Source of the DNA: Frisingicoccus sp902471845
GTDB lineage: Bacteria > Bacillota > Clostridia > Lachnospirales > Lachnospiraceae
Assembly: GCF_047030795.1 (NCBI RefSeq)
Contig: NZ_JBKYIC010000007.1
Reading direction: 5' to 3' (one strand)
DNA length: 64,000 nt
Made by a program: the position numbers and the translations under genes. Shown here piece after piece: positions 8,597 to 16,611 of this stretch (positions are counted from its first letter, which is position 1; every line of letters begins with the position of its first letter). The notes beneath the pieces were generated by a model. It worked only from the letters and a program-made list of their open reading frames with translations. It ran no database searches and was not told where the DNA came from.

Positions 8597-9784
8597 ATGA
8601 TATCTAAAAGCATGACCCAGTTGGTTCAGGGAAATTCAGTGATTCGTGCCCTGTTTGAAGAAGGCAAGGAAATGGCCGGAGAAGTGGGGGCAGAAAATGT
8701 TTATGATTTCAGCCTGGGGAATCCGAGTGTTCCGGCCCCGGAGGCTGTACGTACATCTATGAAACGGATTCTGGATGAGGATAATTCACTCTATGTCCAT
8801 GGCTATATGAGCAATGCGGGCTATGAAGAAGTCCGGGAGGTCGTGGCAGCATCTTTAAATGAGAGGTTCGGGACAAGCTTCGACTGGACGGGAATTCTCA
8901 TGACTGTAGGTGCGGCCGGAGGTTTAAATGTGGTTTTGAGAACCATTCTGGACCCGGGCGATGAGGTCATCTGTTTTGCACCGTTTTTTGGCGAATATAC
9001 GAATTATGTGCATAATTACCAGGGAAATCTGGTCGTGATTCCGCCGAATCCGCCGACATTCCAGCCAAATGTGGAAATGCTGGCAGAAAAGATTACGGAA
9101 AAGACAAAGGCTTTGATTCTCAATAATCCAAATAATCCGACGGGTGTCGTTTATTCTGCGGAGACATTGGATAAATTACAGGCCATTTTAGAAGAAGCGG
9201 AGAAACGGATTGGCCATTCCATTTATGTGATTTCGGATGAACCTTATCGTGAACTGGCTTATGATGGCGTGGAAGTGCCGTTTATGACAAAACACATCCG
9301 CAATTGTATCATCGGCTATTCTTTCAGTAAATCCCTCTCCCTGCCGGGTGAGCGGATTGGCTATCTGGCTGTGCCGAAGGAAGTGGACGACTACCAGGGA
9401 CTTGTAGAAGGCCTGGCGATTGCCAACCGGGTTCTCGGTTTTGTCAATGCACCGTCTTTGCAGCAGTTGATGATTAAAGAGTGTCTGAATGAACGGACGG
9501 ATGTGGCGGCTTATGACAGGAATCGAAAGTTTTTATATAAGTCTCTGACCGACATGGGCTTTGATTGTGTGAAGCCGGAAGGTGCATTTTATCTTTTTGT
9601 AAAATCACCGGTGGCGGATGAAAAAATCTTTGTCGCTGAGGCGAAAAAACATCATCTGCTGCTTGTGCCGGCGTCGAGCTTTGGCTGTCCGGGCTATGTG
9701 CGTATTGCTTATTGCGTATCCTATGAGATGATTGAACGTTCTTTGCCGGCCTTCCGGGCTTTAGCGGGAACATATTTTGACTGA
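8597..9784 (+). CDS. Pyridoxal phosphate-dependent aminotransferase, class I/II
   Basis: Fold-type I aminotransferase of 395 residues. Visible marks: FSLGNPSVPAP near the N-terminus (substrate-binding), the cofactor-contacting NNPNNPTGVVY, ISDEPYRELAY, the Schiff-base lysine K245 in SFSKSLSLPGERIGY, and a C-terminal VRIAYCVS arginine segment. These fit aspartate/aromatic aminotransferase-like enzymes, but substrate specificity cannot be read. It sits six bases after prfA and 35 bases before hisC, so the two aminotransferases may be co-transcribed with the release-factor genes. The ribosome site (GGAGGAAGAAGG) overlaps the end of prfA. Confidence 0.9.
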   Translation: MISKSMTQLVQGNSVIRALFEEGKEMAGEVGAENVYDFSLGNPSVPAPEAVRTSMKRILDEDNSLYVHGYMSNAGYEEVREVVAASLNERFGTSFDWTGILMTVGAAGGLNVVLRTILDPGDEVICFAPFFGEYTNYVHNYQGNLVVIPPNPPTFQPNVEMLAEKITEKTKALILNNPNNPTGVVYSAETLDKLQAILEEAEKRIGHSIYVISDEPYRELAYDGVEVPFMTKHIRNCIIGYSFSKSLSLPGERIGYLAVPKEVDDYQGLVEGLAIANRVLGFVNAPSLQQLMIKECLNERTDVAAYDRNRKFLYKSLTDMGFDCVKPEGAFYLFVKSPVADEKIFVAEAKKHHLLLVPASSFGCPGYVRIAYCVSYEMIERSLPAFRALAGTYFD

Positions 9785-9819
9785 ATAAAAGACTTGAGAT
9801 AAGAGAGGTTGTGATACGG

Positions 9820-10875
9820 ATGAAGACATGGAGAGATTATGTGCGCCGGGTTGTGCCTTACACACCGGGCGAGCAGCCAAATCAGCCGGGAATGATAAAA
9901 TTAAATACAAATGAAAACCCTTATCCTCCGGCGCCGGGGGTCGTAAAGATGGCGGAGCATCTGGAAACAGAGCGTTTTCGTCTCTACCCGGACCCGACAG
10001 CCAGCGTGCTGACGGAAGCGTTGGCTGAGTTTTATCATGTAAAGCCGGAGCAGGTATTTGTCGGCGTGGGCTCGGACGATGTGCTGGCCATGGCTTTCCA
10101 GACCTTTTTTAACAGTGATAAACCGATATTTTTCCCGGATATTACCTATTCCTTTTATCCGGTATGGGCGGATGCCTTTAGGATTCCTTATGAGACAAAG
10201 GCTCTGGATGATTATTTCCGCCTTCGGAAGGAAGACTACTATGCCGATAACGGCGGCGTTGTATTTCCGAATCCAAATGCGCCGACCTCCGTGTATGAGG
10301 ACCTGGACTTTGTGGAAGATATTTTAAAGCATAACAGAGATGTGCTTGTGATTGTCGACGAGGCTTATATTGATTTTGGCGGCAAATCTGCACTGGAGCT
10401 GATTGAGAAATATGACAACCTGCTTGTGGTGCAGACCTTTTCAAAATCCCGTTCCATGGCGGGGATGCGGATTGGCTATGCTATCGGCAATGTGGAATTG
10501 ATTAAAGCACTGAATGATTTTAAATATTCCTTTAATTCCTATACAATGAATCAGACGGCTTTGATTCTCGGCGCAGAAGCGGTGAAAGACCGGGATTATT
10601 TTAACCAGTGTATTGAAAAAATCATTCGTACGCGAACCTGGGCTGCGGAAGAATTAAAGGCGCTTGGATTTGAATTTAATGAACCCCGGGCTAACTTTAT
10701 TTTTGCGACCCATAAAAAGTATCCGGCCAGGGAGTTGTTTGAGGCATTGCGGAAGGAAAATATCTATGTACGGTATTTTAGCCTGCCTCGAATAGATAAC
10801 TATTTAAGAATTACAGTGGGAACCGATTCAGAGATGGAGACGCTGATTCATTTTCTTAAAGACTATGTTAAATAA
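9820..10875 (+). CDS. hisC: Histidinol-phosphate aminotransferase
   Basis: PLP enzyme converting imidazole-acetol phosphate plus glutamate to histidinol phosphate in histidine synthesis. 351 residues from the ATG at 9820; a GTG at 9811 is in frame but lies only two bases from the AGAGAGG ribosome site, so the ATG is preferred. Family features: IKLNTNENPYPP, YPDPTASVLTEAL, FVGVGSDDVL, NPNAPTS, VDEAYIDFGG, and Schiff-base lysine K209 in TFSKSRSMAGMRIGY. No other his genes are in view, and some clostridial HisC-like enzymes also act on aromatic substrates, so exclusive histidine function is inferred. Confidence 0.87.
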   Translation: MKTWRDYVRRVVPYTPGEQPNQPGMIKLNTNENPYPPAPGVVKMAEHLETERFRLYPDPTASVLTEALAEFYHVKPEQVFVGVGSDDVLAMAFQTFFNSDKPIFFPDITYSFYPVWADAFRIPYETKALDDYFRLRKEDYYADNGGVVFPNPNAPTSVYEDLDFVEDILKHNRDVLVIVDEAYIDFGGKSALELIEKYDNLLVVQTFSKSRSMAGMRIGYAIGNVELIKALNDFKYSFNSYTMNQTALILGAEAVKDRDYFNQCIEKIIRTRTWAAEELKALGFEFNEPRANFIFATHKKYPARELFEALRKENIYVRYFSLPRIDNYLRITVGTDSEMETLIHFLKDYVK

Positions 10876-10884
10876 AAATGCCCG

Positions 10885-10917
10885 AATCCTCTCAATAGCA
10901 GAACTGTTGGGAGGATT
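10885..10917 (+). terminator. Terminator after hisC
   Basis: AATCCTCTCAA (10885-10895) pairs with TTGGGAGGATT (10906-10916) with one G-U pair, followed by TTTATTTG. It closes the prfA-hisC unit. Confidence 0.75.
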
Positions 10918-10983
10918 TATTTGTGCAAATTGCTTCAGTTGAAGTGAATCAAAGGCTTTTGACATCTGAATGATATTTAATCT

Positions 10984-11000
10984 AACATCCGAAGGATGTT
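10984..11000 (+). promoter_or_regulatory. Perfect small hairpin before the helicase gene
   Basis: AACATCC-GAA-GGATGTT, seven base pairs with a three-base loop, ends nine bases before the GGAGGTGA ribosome site of the 11024 gene. Too weak in U residues to be a terminator; it may be a leader structure. Confidence 0.45.
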
Positions 11001-11023
11001 TGAGTAGATGGAGGTGATGCAGC

Positions 11024-13414
11024 GTGAAGCAGGAGGTACGGGTATCCGTAAGAAATCTTGTCGAGTTTATTTTGAGAAATGGGGATATCAGCCAGAAAAT
11101 GGGAGTCATGCAGGATGTGGATGCCATGCAGGCTGGAAGCCGTGCCCACCGGAAGCTCCAAAAACAGGGCGGAAGTAATTACAGGGCGGAAGTCAGTCTG
11201 AAACGGAAAATAGAGATTGACGAGACGCTGGATATTCAGGTTGAGGGACGAGCCGACGGGGTCATTACCAATCCGGCGGATGAAACGGATATCATGATTG
11301 ACGAAATCAAGGGAACCTTCACCAGGCTGGAAGCTATTGAGACGGCGGATATTCTCCATGTGGCCCAGGCAGACTGCTATGCCTGCATTTATGCCAATCT
11401 CCATGAATTAGAAAAGATAAGTGTGCGGATTACTTATATTCATCTGGAAACGGAAATGATTAAGACCTTTGAATTTAATCGGACCAGAGAGGAATTGGAA
11501 AGCTGGTTTCAGGATTTGGTGCATCAGTATGCCCGCTGGGCGAAATGGCAGATTGAGTGGCAGAAGCTGCGGAATGAGACCATTAAAACACTGGCATTTC
11601 CATATGAATACCGCCTCAGTCAGAAACGGATGATGAACGGTGTCTACCGTTCGATTGACGAAGGAAAAAATATCTTTATCCAGGCGCCGACGGGAACGGG
11701 CAAGACCCTGGGAACTCTCTTTCCTTCTATTAAAGCCATGGGACAGGGGTCCTGCGGGCGGATTTTTTATCTGACGGCCAAGACGATTACACGGACGGTG
11801 GCGGAGGATACAGGAAAGCTTTTACAGGGAAAAGGACTGCGGATGAAATTTATTACGTTGACAGCCAAGGAGAAGATATGCCCTTTGGAGGAGTGTTTGT
11901 GCCAGCCGGATGTTTGTGAGCGGGCTAAAGGACATTTTGACAGGGTGAATGAGGCCGTCTTCGACGTGATTAATCATGAAGATGAGATTGACAGAGCCTG
12001 TATTCTTGACTATGCCGGGCGGTATCAGGTATGTCCTTTTGAATTTCAGCTTGATATTGCACTTTGGTGTGACGTTATCATATGTGATTATAACTATGTG
12101 TTTGACCCGGTGGTTTATTTGAAACGTTTTTTTAGCGATGCCATGGCAAATATGGTGTTTCTTGTAGATGAGGCTCATAATCTTGTGGACCGGGCCCGGG
12201 AAATGTACAGTGCGGTTTTATATCGAAAAAGTTTTGACGGGGTTTATCGGAAATTAAAACCCATACGGCCGAAAATTGCCCGAAAGGTCCATAAGTGCGG
12301 ACAATATCTGAAGGATTACCAGGAAAGCCGGGAGGAAGAAGGCAGCAGCTATGCGGTCGTCAGAGAAGTCGGAAGTTTTATTTTAAGTCTCATGCGGATG
12401 GTCTCAGATATGGAGGATTATCTGCAGGAAGATATGGCGCCGGAACTTCGGGAGACAGTGACAGAATTGTATTTTGATGCCAGACGTTTTATCAATACCT
12501 ATGATTTGCTGGATGAGAAGTATATAATTTATACAGAAGGTACAGGCGGTGAGGCCATGGTCAAGATGTTCTGCGTGGAACCGTCAGGAAATTTGAGCGA
12601 ACGTATTGGCATGAGCCGCAGCTGTATTTTTTTCTCGGCAACACTGCTGCCGGTTCAGTATTACAAAGACCTGCTGAGCGGCAAACCGGAGGCGGATTAT
12701 GAGATGTATGTGGATTCGCCTTTTCGTCCGGAAAAACGTTTGATATTTACGGCGGGGGATGTGAGCAGCCGTTATACGTGCCGTAATGCGGAGCAGTACG
12801 AACGGATTGCTGAGTATATACGGAAAATTATCCGGGGTAAAAATGGAAATTATCTGGTATTTTGTCCGTCCTATGCTTTTATGGACAGTGTCTTTGAAGT
12901 ATTTACCGAGAAGGAAATGCCGAAGGCCGGAAACGGTTTACAGGTGTTTCGCCAGGAAAGCGGCATGGATGAGGACGCACGCCGGGCGTTCCTTGAAAAT
13001 TTCAAGGAGAAGCCCCATGAGACGATTCTTGGCTTTTGTGTACTCGGCGGTATATTTTCGGAGGGGATTGATTTAAAAGCAGACCGGCTGATTGGGGCGA
13101 TTATCATCGGCACGGGGCTTCCGGGAATCGGCAGTGAACGGGAACTTTTGAAGGCTTATTTCGATAAAACAAAGGGAAACGGTTTTGATTATGCATATCT
13201 CTTTCCGGGGATGAATAAGGTGCTTCAGGCGGGAGGACGGGTCATCCGTTCGGAGGACGACAAAGGCGTCATTGCGCTGCTGGACGAACGGTTTAATTAC
13301 AGCAGTTACAGGCGTATGTTTCCGCGGGAATGGATACCTTTCCAGAAATTAAACATGGATTCCGTGGAGAAAAATATAGAAAAATTCTGGACAGAACAAA
13401 TAAATACTCTATAA
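11024..13414 (+). CDS. DinG/XPD-family ATP-dependent helicase with N-terminal PD-(D/E)XK-like domain
   Basis: A 796-residue superfamily 2 helicase of the Rad3/XPD/DinG type, presumably a 5'-3' iron-sulfur DNA helicase for repair or R-loop removal. It starts at GTG with GGAGGTGA six bases upstream. The first ~180 residues resemble a Cas4/RecB-like nuclease: GRADGV at 75-80 and DEIKG at 93-97 give the Asp...Glu-x-Lys pattern. The helicase has Walker A APTGTGKT (221-228), DEAH (382-385), and between them cysteines in KICPLEE, CLCQPDVCERAKG and YQVCPFE that fit the XPD-type 4Fe-4S domain. The C-terminal half has SATLLP, YLVFCPSY, GGIFSEGIDL and QAGGRVIRSEDDKG. This fused form is known from Firmicutes; nuclease activity is inferred only. 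Confidence 0.88.
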   Translation: MKQEVRVSVRNLVEFILRNGDISQKMGVMQDVDAMQAGSRAHRKLQKQGGSNYRAEVSLKRKIEIDETLDIQVEGRADGVITNPADETDIMIDEIKGTFTRLEAIETADILHVAQADCYACIYANLHELEKISVRITYIHLETEMIKTFEFNRTREELESWFQDLVHQYARWAKWQIEWQKLRNETIKTLAFPYEYRLSQKRMMNGVYRSIDEGKNIFIQAPTGTGKTLGTLFPSIKAMGQGSCGRIFYLTAKTITRTVAEDTGKLLQGKGLRMKFITLTAKEKICPLEECLCQPDVCERAKGHFDRVNEAVFDVINHEDEIDRACILDYAGRYQVCPFEFQLDIALWCDVIICDYNYVFDPVVYLKRFFSDAMANMVFLVDEAHNLVDRAREMYSAVLYRKSFDGVYRKLKPIRPKIARKVHKCGQYLKDYQESREEEGSSYAVVREVGSFILSLMRMVSDMEDYLQEDMAPELRETVTELYFDARRFINTYDLLDEKYIIYTEGTGGEAMVKMFCVEPSGNLSERIGMSRSCIFFSATLLPVQYYKDLLSGKPEADYEMYVDSPFRPEKRLIFTAGDVSSRYTCRNAEQYERIAEYIRKIIRGKNGNYLVFCPSYAFMDSVFEVFTEKEMPKAGNGLQVFRQESGMDEDARRAFLENFKEKPHETILGFCVLGGIFSEGIDLKADRLIGAIIIGTGLPGIGSERELLKAYFDKTKGNGFDYAYLFPGMNKVLQAGGRVIRSEDDKGVIALLDERFNYSSYRRMFPREWIPFQKLNMDSVEKNIEKFWTEQINTL

Positions 13415-13447
13415 TAAAATTAAGAAAAGAAATAAGGAGGTTATTTC

Positions 13448-13690
13448 ATGGTAATCACAATCTGCATTGGAAGTTCCTGTCATCTGAAGGGTTCCAGAAG
13501 TGTTATTCAGGGACTTCAGAAAAAAATTCAGGACAATAATCTGACTTCTAAAATTGAGTTAAATGGCTCTTTTTGTACCGGTGAGTGCGAAAAGGGCGTT
13601 TGTGTAAAGATTGATGACGAATTATTTTCCGTTTCACCGGAAACTGTAGATACATTTTTTGCAGATGAGGTACTCAGGAGGGTTAATTAG
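13448..13690 (+). CDS. Thioredoxin-like [2Fe-2S] ferredoxin domain protein (NuoE/HydC-like)
   Basis: An 80-residue protein with the thioredoxin-like [2Fe-2S] fold found in NuoE and the hydrogenase subunit HydC. Its four cysteines are in CIGSSCHLKG, FCTGECEKGVCVKI (the pattern C-x4-C ... C-x3-C, with one extra). It ends with the usual SPETVDTFF block. AAGGAGG precedes the ATG. Its stop overlaps the GTG start of the next hydrogenase gene by one base (TAGTG), so it is translationally coupled and probably passes electrons to or from that protein. It lacks a flavoprotein partner in this cluster. Confidence 0.88.
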   Translation: MVITICIGSSCHLKGSRSVIQGLQKKIQDNNLTSKIELNGSFCTGECEKGVCVKIDDELFSVSPETVDTFFADEVLRRVN

Positions 13691-15417
13691 TGGCGGCAAT
13701 TGGATTTAAGACGGCAAAATGCAAGGACTGTTATAAATGCGTGCGGATATGTCCGGTAAAAGCCATTCGTATAAAGGATGAGCATGCGCTTTACGTGGCT
13801 GACGAATGTGTTTTGTGCGGACGCTGTCTGGAAGCCTGTCCTCAGGATGCGGTTGTTTATGTCAGTGACTTGAATAAGGCAAAAAAATATATTCGGGAAG
13901 GCAACGTCACGATTGCGTCACTGGACCCGGCTTATCTGGGTGTTTTCGGAGATACGGAAAACGGTACAGGACAACTGAGAAGCGCATTACATAAACTGGG
14001 CTTTACTCATATCCGGGAGACGGCGGAGGGAGCGGTCCACGTGACAAAGGCCTACGAACGTCTTATTCAGGAAGGGACGATGAACAATATTATCACCTCA
14101 TCCTGCACGGCCATCAACGAACTGGTGGAAAAGTACTACACGGATATGATTCCTTATATGGCTCCGGTCGTTTCGCCAATGACGGCCCATGGTATGATGC
14201 TGAAGGAAGAATTTGGTTCGGACGCAAAGGTCATTTATATAGGAAGCTGTACGGCCAGAGGCCGGGAGGCGGTCCGGGAGCGCTGCCGGGGAACTTACGT
14301 GGACGCGGTGCTGGATTTTCAGGAGCTTCGCAGCTGGCTTGCCGAGGAACGTATCGACTTAAATCAGTGCGATTTTTATCCGAGAGAGGGCTCCAATGCG
14401 ATGGTCAATGGCCTTTATGGCGTGAGCGGCGGCATTTTGGCCGCAGTGGAGGCAGATGAAGGCTTTGGAAAATATGAACAGCTTTATGTGGACGGTATTG
14501 ATTCGGTGAGGGAGTTATTTGACTGCATTCGCAAAGGCGAGATTAATAACTGTTTTATCGAGGTGTCTTCTTGTGTCGGAGGATGTATCAATGGACCGTT
14601 GGCCGGTGGCCGTGAGAGCGACCGATTCAAAGCGCGGATTTACACGAACCAGAAAATTATTCGTGAATTTCCGAAGGATATGGCAAAAATGGATGAACAT
14701 ATCCTGCTGAAAAAAGAATTTACTGAATCTTCCCGCAAGGCGGTCATGCCGACGGAAGAGGAAATCCAGGAAGCACTTCGCCGGGATGGTAAGGCGTCTC
14801 CGGAAAAACAGCTTAACTGCGGAGCCTGCGGCTTTAAAACCTGCCGTGATAAGGCCATTGCCCGCTGTCAGAATAAGGGGCAGTTGAATTTGTGCATCCC
14901 TTATATGTATCAGCAGGCCCGGTCCATGTCGGAAGTTATTTTATCTGTGACGCCGAACCTGATTATTACCGTCGATGAAAAACTGCGGATTCGTCAGTTT
15001 AATAATGCGGCGGAAGTTATGTTCAATATTTCGGCGGAAGAAGCCTACCGTATGCCGTTGGCCAATATTCTGGACCCGGTGGATTTTGAGCAGGTTTTCC
15101 GGGAAAAACGCAGTATTATGAACAAAAAAGTAACTTATGAGAAATATGGTCTGGTCACGATGCAGAATATTATCTATATCCGCGACATGAATTGCGCTCT
15201 CGGAATTTTGAGAAATGTGACTGCGGAAGAAAAAATCCGTGAACAGCATGACCGTATGCGCCGGGATGCGATGGATATTGCTCAGAAGGTTATCGATAAG
15301 CAGATGATGGTAGCCCAGGAGATTGCCGGACTGCTTGGAGAGACGACGGCGGAGACAAAAGTTACTCTTACGAAAATGAGAGACAGCATCTTTTACGATG
15401 GAGAAGATAATTTATGA
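13690..15417 (+). CDS. [FeFe] hydrogenase-like sensor with PAS domain
   Basis: 575 residues. In order: two [4Fe-4S] ferredoxin clusters (C11, C14, C17, C21 and C40, C43, C46, C50), an [FeFe] hydrogenase large-subunit domain (about 75-370), an additional cysteine-rich Fe-S block (C377 GACGFKTC ... LNLC, about 375-405), then a PAS domain (about 415-520, SVTPNLIITVDEKLRIRQFNNAAE) and a short C-terminal helix. The H-cluster ligands are retained: C139 (TSSC, L1), C187 (GSC, L2), C295 and C299 (SSCVGGC, L3). The proton-relay cysteine of catalytic enzymes (TSCC) is Ser here. This layout matches putatively sensory group C hydrogenases, where H2 binding would signal through PAS. The next gene encodes a SpoIIE-type phosphatase, the likely output. 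Confidence 0.9.
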   Translation: MAAIGFKTAKCKDCYKCVRICPVKAIRIKDEHALYVADECVLCGRCLEACPQDAVVYVSDLNKAKKYIREGNVTIASLDPAYLGVFGDTENGTGQLRSALHKLGFTHIRETAEGAVHVTKAYERLIQEGTMNNIITSSCTAINELVEKYYTDMIPYMAPVVSPMTAHGMMLKEEFGSDAKVIYIGSCTARGREAVRERCRGTYVDAVLDFQELRSWLAEERIDLNQCDFYPREGSNAMVNGLYGVSGGILAAVEADEGFGKYEQLYVDGIDSVRELFDCIRKGEINNCFIEVSSCVGGCINGPLAGGRESDRFKARIYTNQKIIREFPKDMAKMDEHILLKKEFTESSRKAVMPTEEEIQEALRRDGKASPEKQLNCGACGFKTCRDKAIARCQNKGQLNLCIPYMYQQARSMSEVILSVTPNLIITVDEKLRIRQFNNAAEVMFNISAEEAYRMPLANILDPVDFEQVFREKRSIMNKKVTYEKYGLVTMQNIIYIRDMNCALGILRNVTAEEKIREQHDRMRRDAMDIAQKVIDKQMMVAQEIAGLLGETTAETKVTLTKMRDSIFYDGEDNL

Positions 15418-16586
15418 ATATGAGTCTGGATATCGCATGGAAAAGCCTGAATAAAAAGAGGGAAGAACTATGCGGAGACACGGTGGAAATTATTAAAACT
15501 GAAGATTCGGATATCCTGCTGCTGTCGGACGGGATGGGGAGCGGCGTTAAAGCCAACATTTTGTCGACGCTGACGACAAAGATTATGGGTACCATGCTGA
15601 AAAATGGCGCTTCCATTGAGGAATGTGTAACGACCATTGCAAGAACCCTTCCGGTATGTCAGACACGTCATGTGGCCTACTCAACCTTTAGTGTCCTTCA
15701 GATTTACAGAGATGGGAAAGCGTTGCTGCTGGAATACGATAATCCCGGAGGGATTCTGATTCGGGGCGGCCGTCACAGGGACGTACCTTTTTCGGTCCGT
15801 GAGATTGAAGGAAAGATTATCCGGGAATATCACTTTAATGTCTGTTATGGTGATTACTATGTGATGATGAGCGATGGAGTGATTCATGCCGGAGTAGGAA
15901 AAAAATCCGGCTTTGGATGGCCGAGGTCCGAGGTCGTGCGTTATGTGGAGGATGTCTGTGCCTCGAATATTTCCAGTTCCCGGCTTATGTCCATGCTCAG
16001 CAACCGCTGTAATATGCTCTATGACGGGGAACCGGGAGACGACACGACGGTCATCACCATAAAGGTAACGCGGCCGAAGACAGTGAATCTGTTTACCGGA
16101 CCGCCGGTAAATAAAGAAGATGATGTCCGGGCGATGAAAGAGTTTATGGCGAGGCCGGGACGAAAGATTGTCTGCGGCGGCACCTCATCCAACATTGTTG
16201 CCAGGTATCTGAACAAACCAATCAAGGCGTCTTTGGACTATTTTGACCCGGATATACCTCCGACAGCCGAGATTGAAGGGATGGACCTGGTTACTGAAGG
16301 CGTGCTGACGCTGAATCGTACGGTTCAGATGCTGAACACTTATAACGCGGGCAAAGTCGACGAATCTTTCTTCAGTCAGCTTTATGGCAAAGATGGGGCG
16401 GCGAAACTGGGAAGAATTCTTATTGAAGAATGTAATCATTTGAATATATTTGTCGGAAAGGCAATTAACGAAACTTATCAGGCTGCGGCGCTGCCCTTTG
16501 ATTTGAGTATTCGTCAGCGTTTGGTAGAACAGCTTGTAAATGAATGCAAAAAAATGGGAAAAACCGTAACTGTTAAATATTATTAA
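15414..16586 (+). CDS. SpoIIE/PP2C-family serine phosphatase linked to sensory hydrogenase
   Basis: 390 residues. Residues 1-225 form a SpoIIE-type PPM phosphatase: LLLSDGMGSGVKAN with its metal-binding Asp, a central YYVMMSDGVIHAG, and C-terminal DDTTVITIKV. The remaining ~160 residues (KTVNLFTGPPVNKEDD ..., including KIVCGGTSSNIVARYL) are a separate domain I do not recognise. It starts four bases before the hydrogenase-PAS stop (ATGA), a strong sign of coupled production and probably of a physical or functional pair. Expected role: dephosphorylating an anti-sigma-factor antagonist or other Ser/Thr phosphoprotein in response to H2 or redox state. The target is not encoded nearby. Confidence 0.88.
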   Translation: MNMSLDIAWKSLNKKREELCGDTVEIIKTEDSDILLLSDGMGSGVKANILSTLTTKIMGTMLKNGASIEECVTTIARTLPVCQTRHVAYSTFSVLQIYRDGKALLLEYDNPGGILIRGGRHRDVPFSVREIEGKIIREYHFNVCYGDYYVMMSDGVIHAGVGKKSGFGWPRSEVVRYVEDVCASNISSSRLMSMLSNRCNMLYDGEPGDDTTVITIKVTRPKTVNLFTGPPVNKEDDVRAMKEFMARPGRKIVCGGTSSNIVARYLNKPIKASLDYFDPDIPPTAEIEGMDLVTEGVLTLNRTVQMLNTYNAGKVDESFFSQLYGKDGAAKLGRILIEECNHLNIFVGKAINETYQAAALPFDLSIRQRLVEQLVNECKKMGKTVTVKYY

Positions 16587-16611
16587 CGGTACTGACCTAT
16601 AGGAGAGTAAA

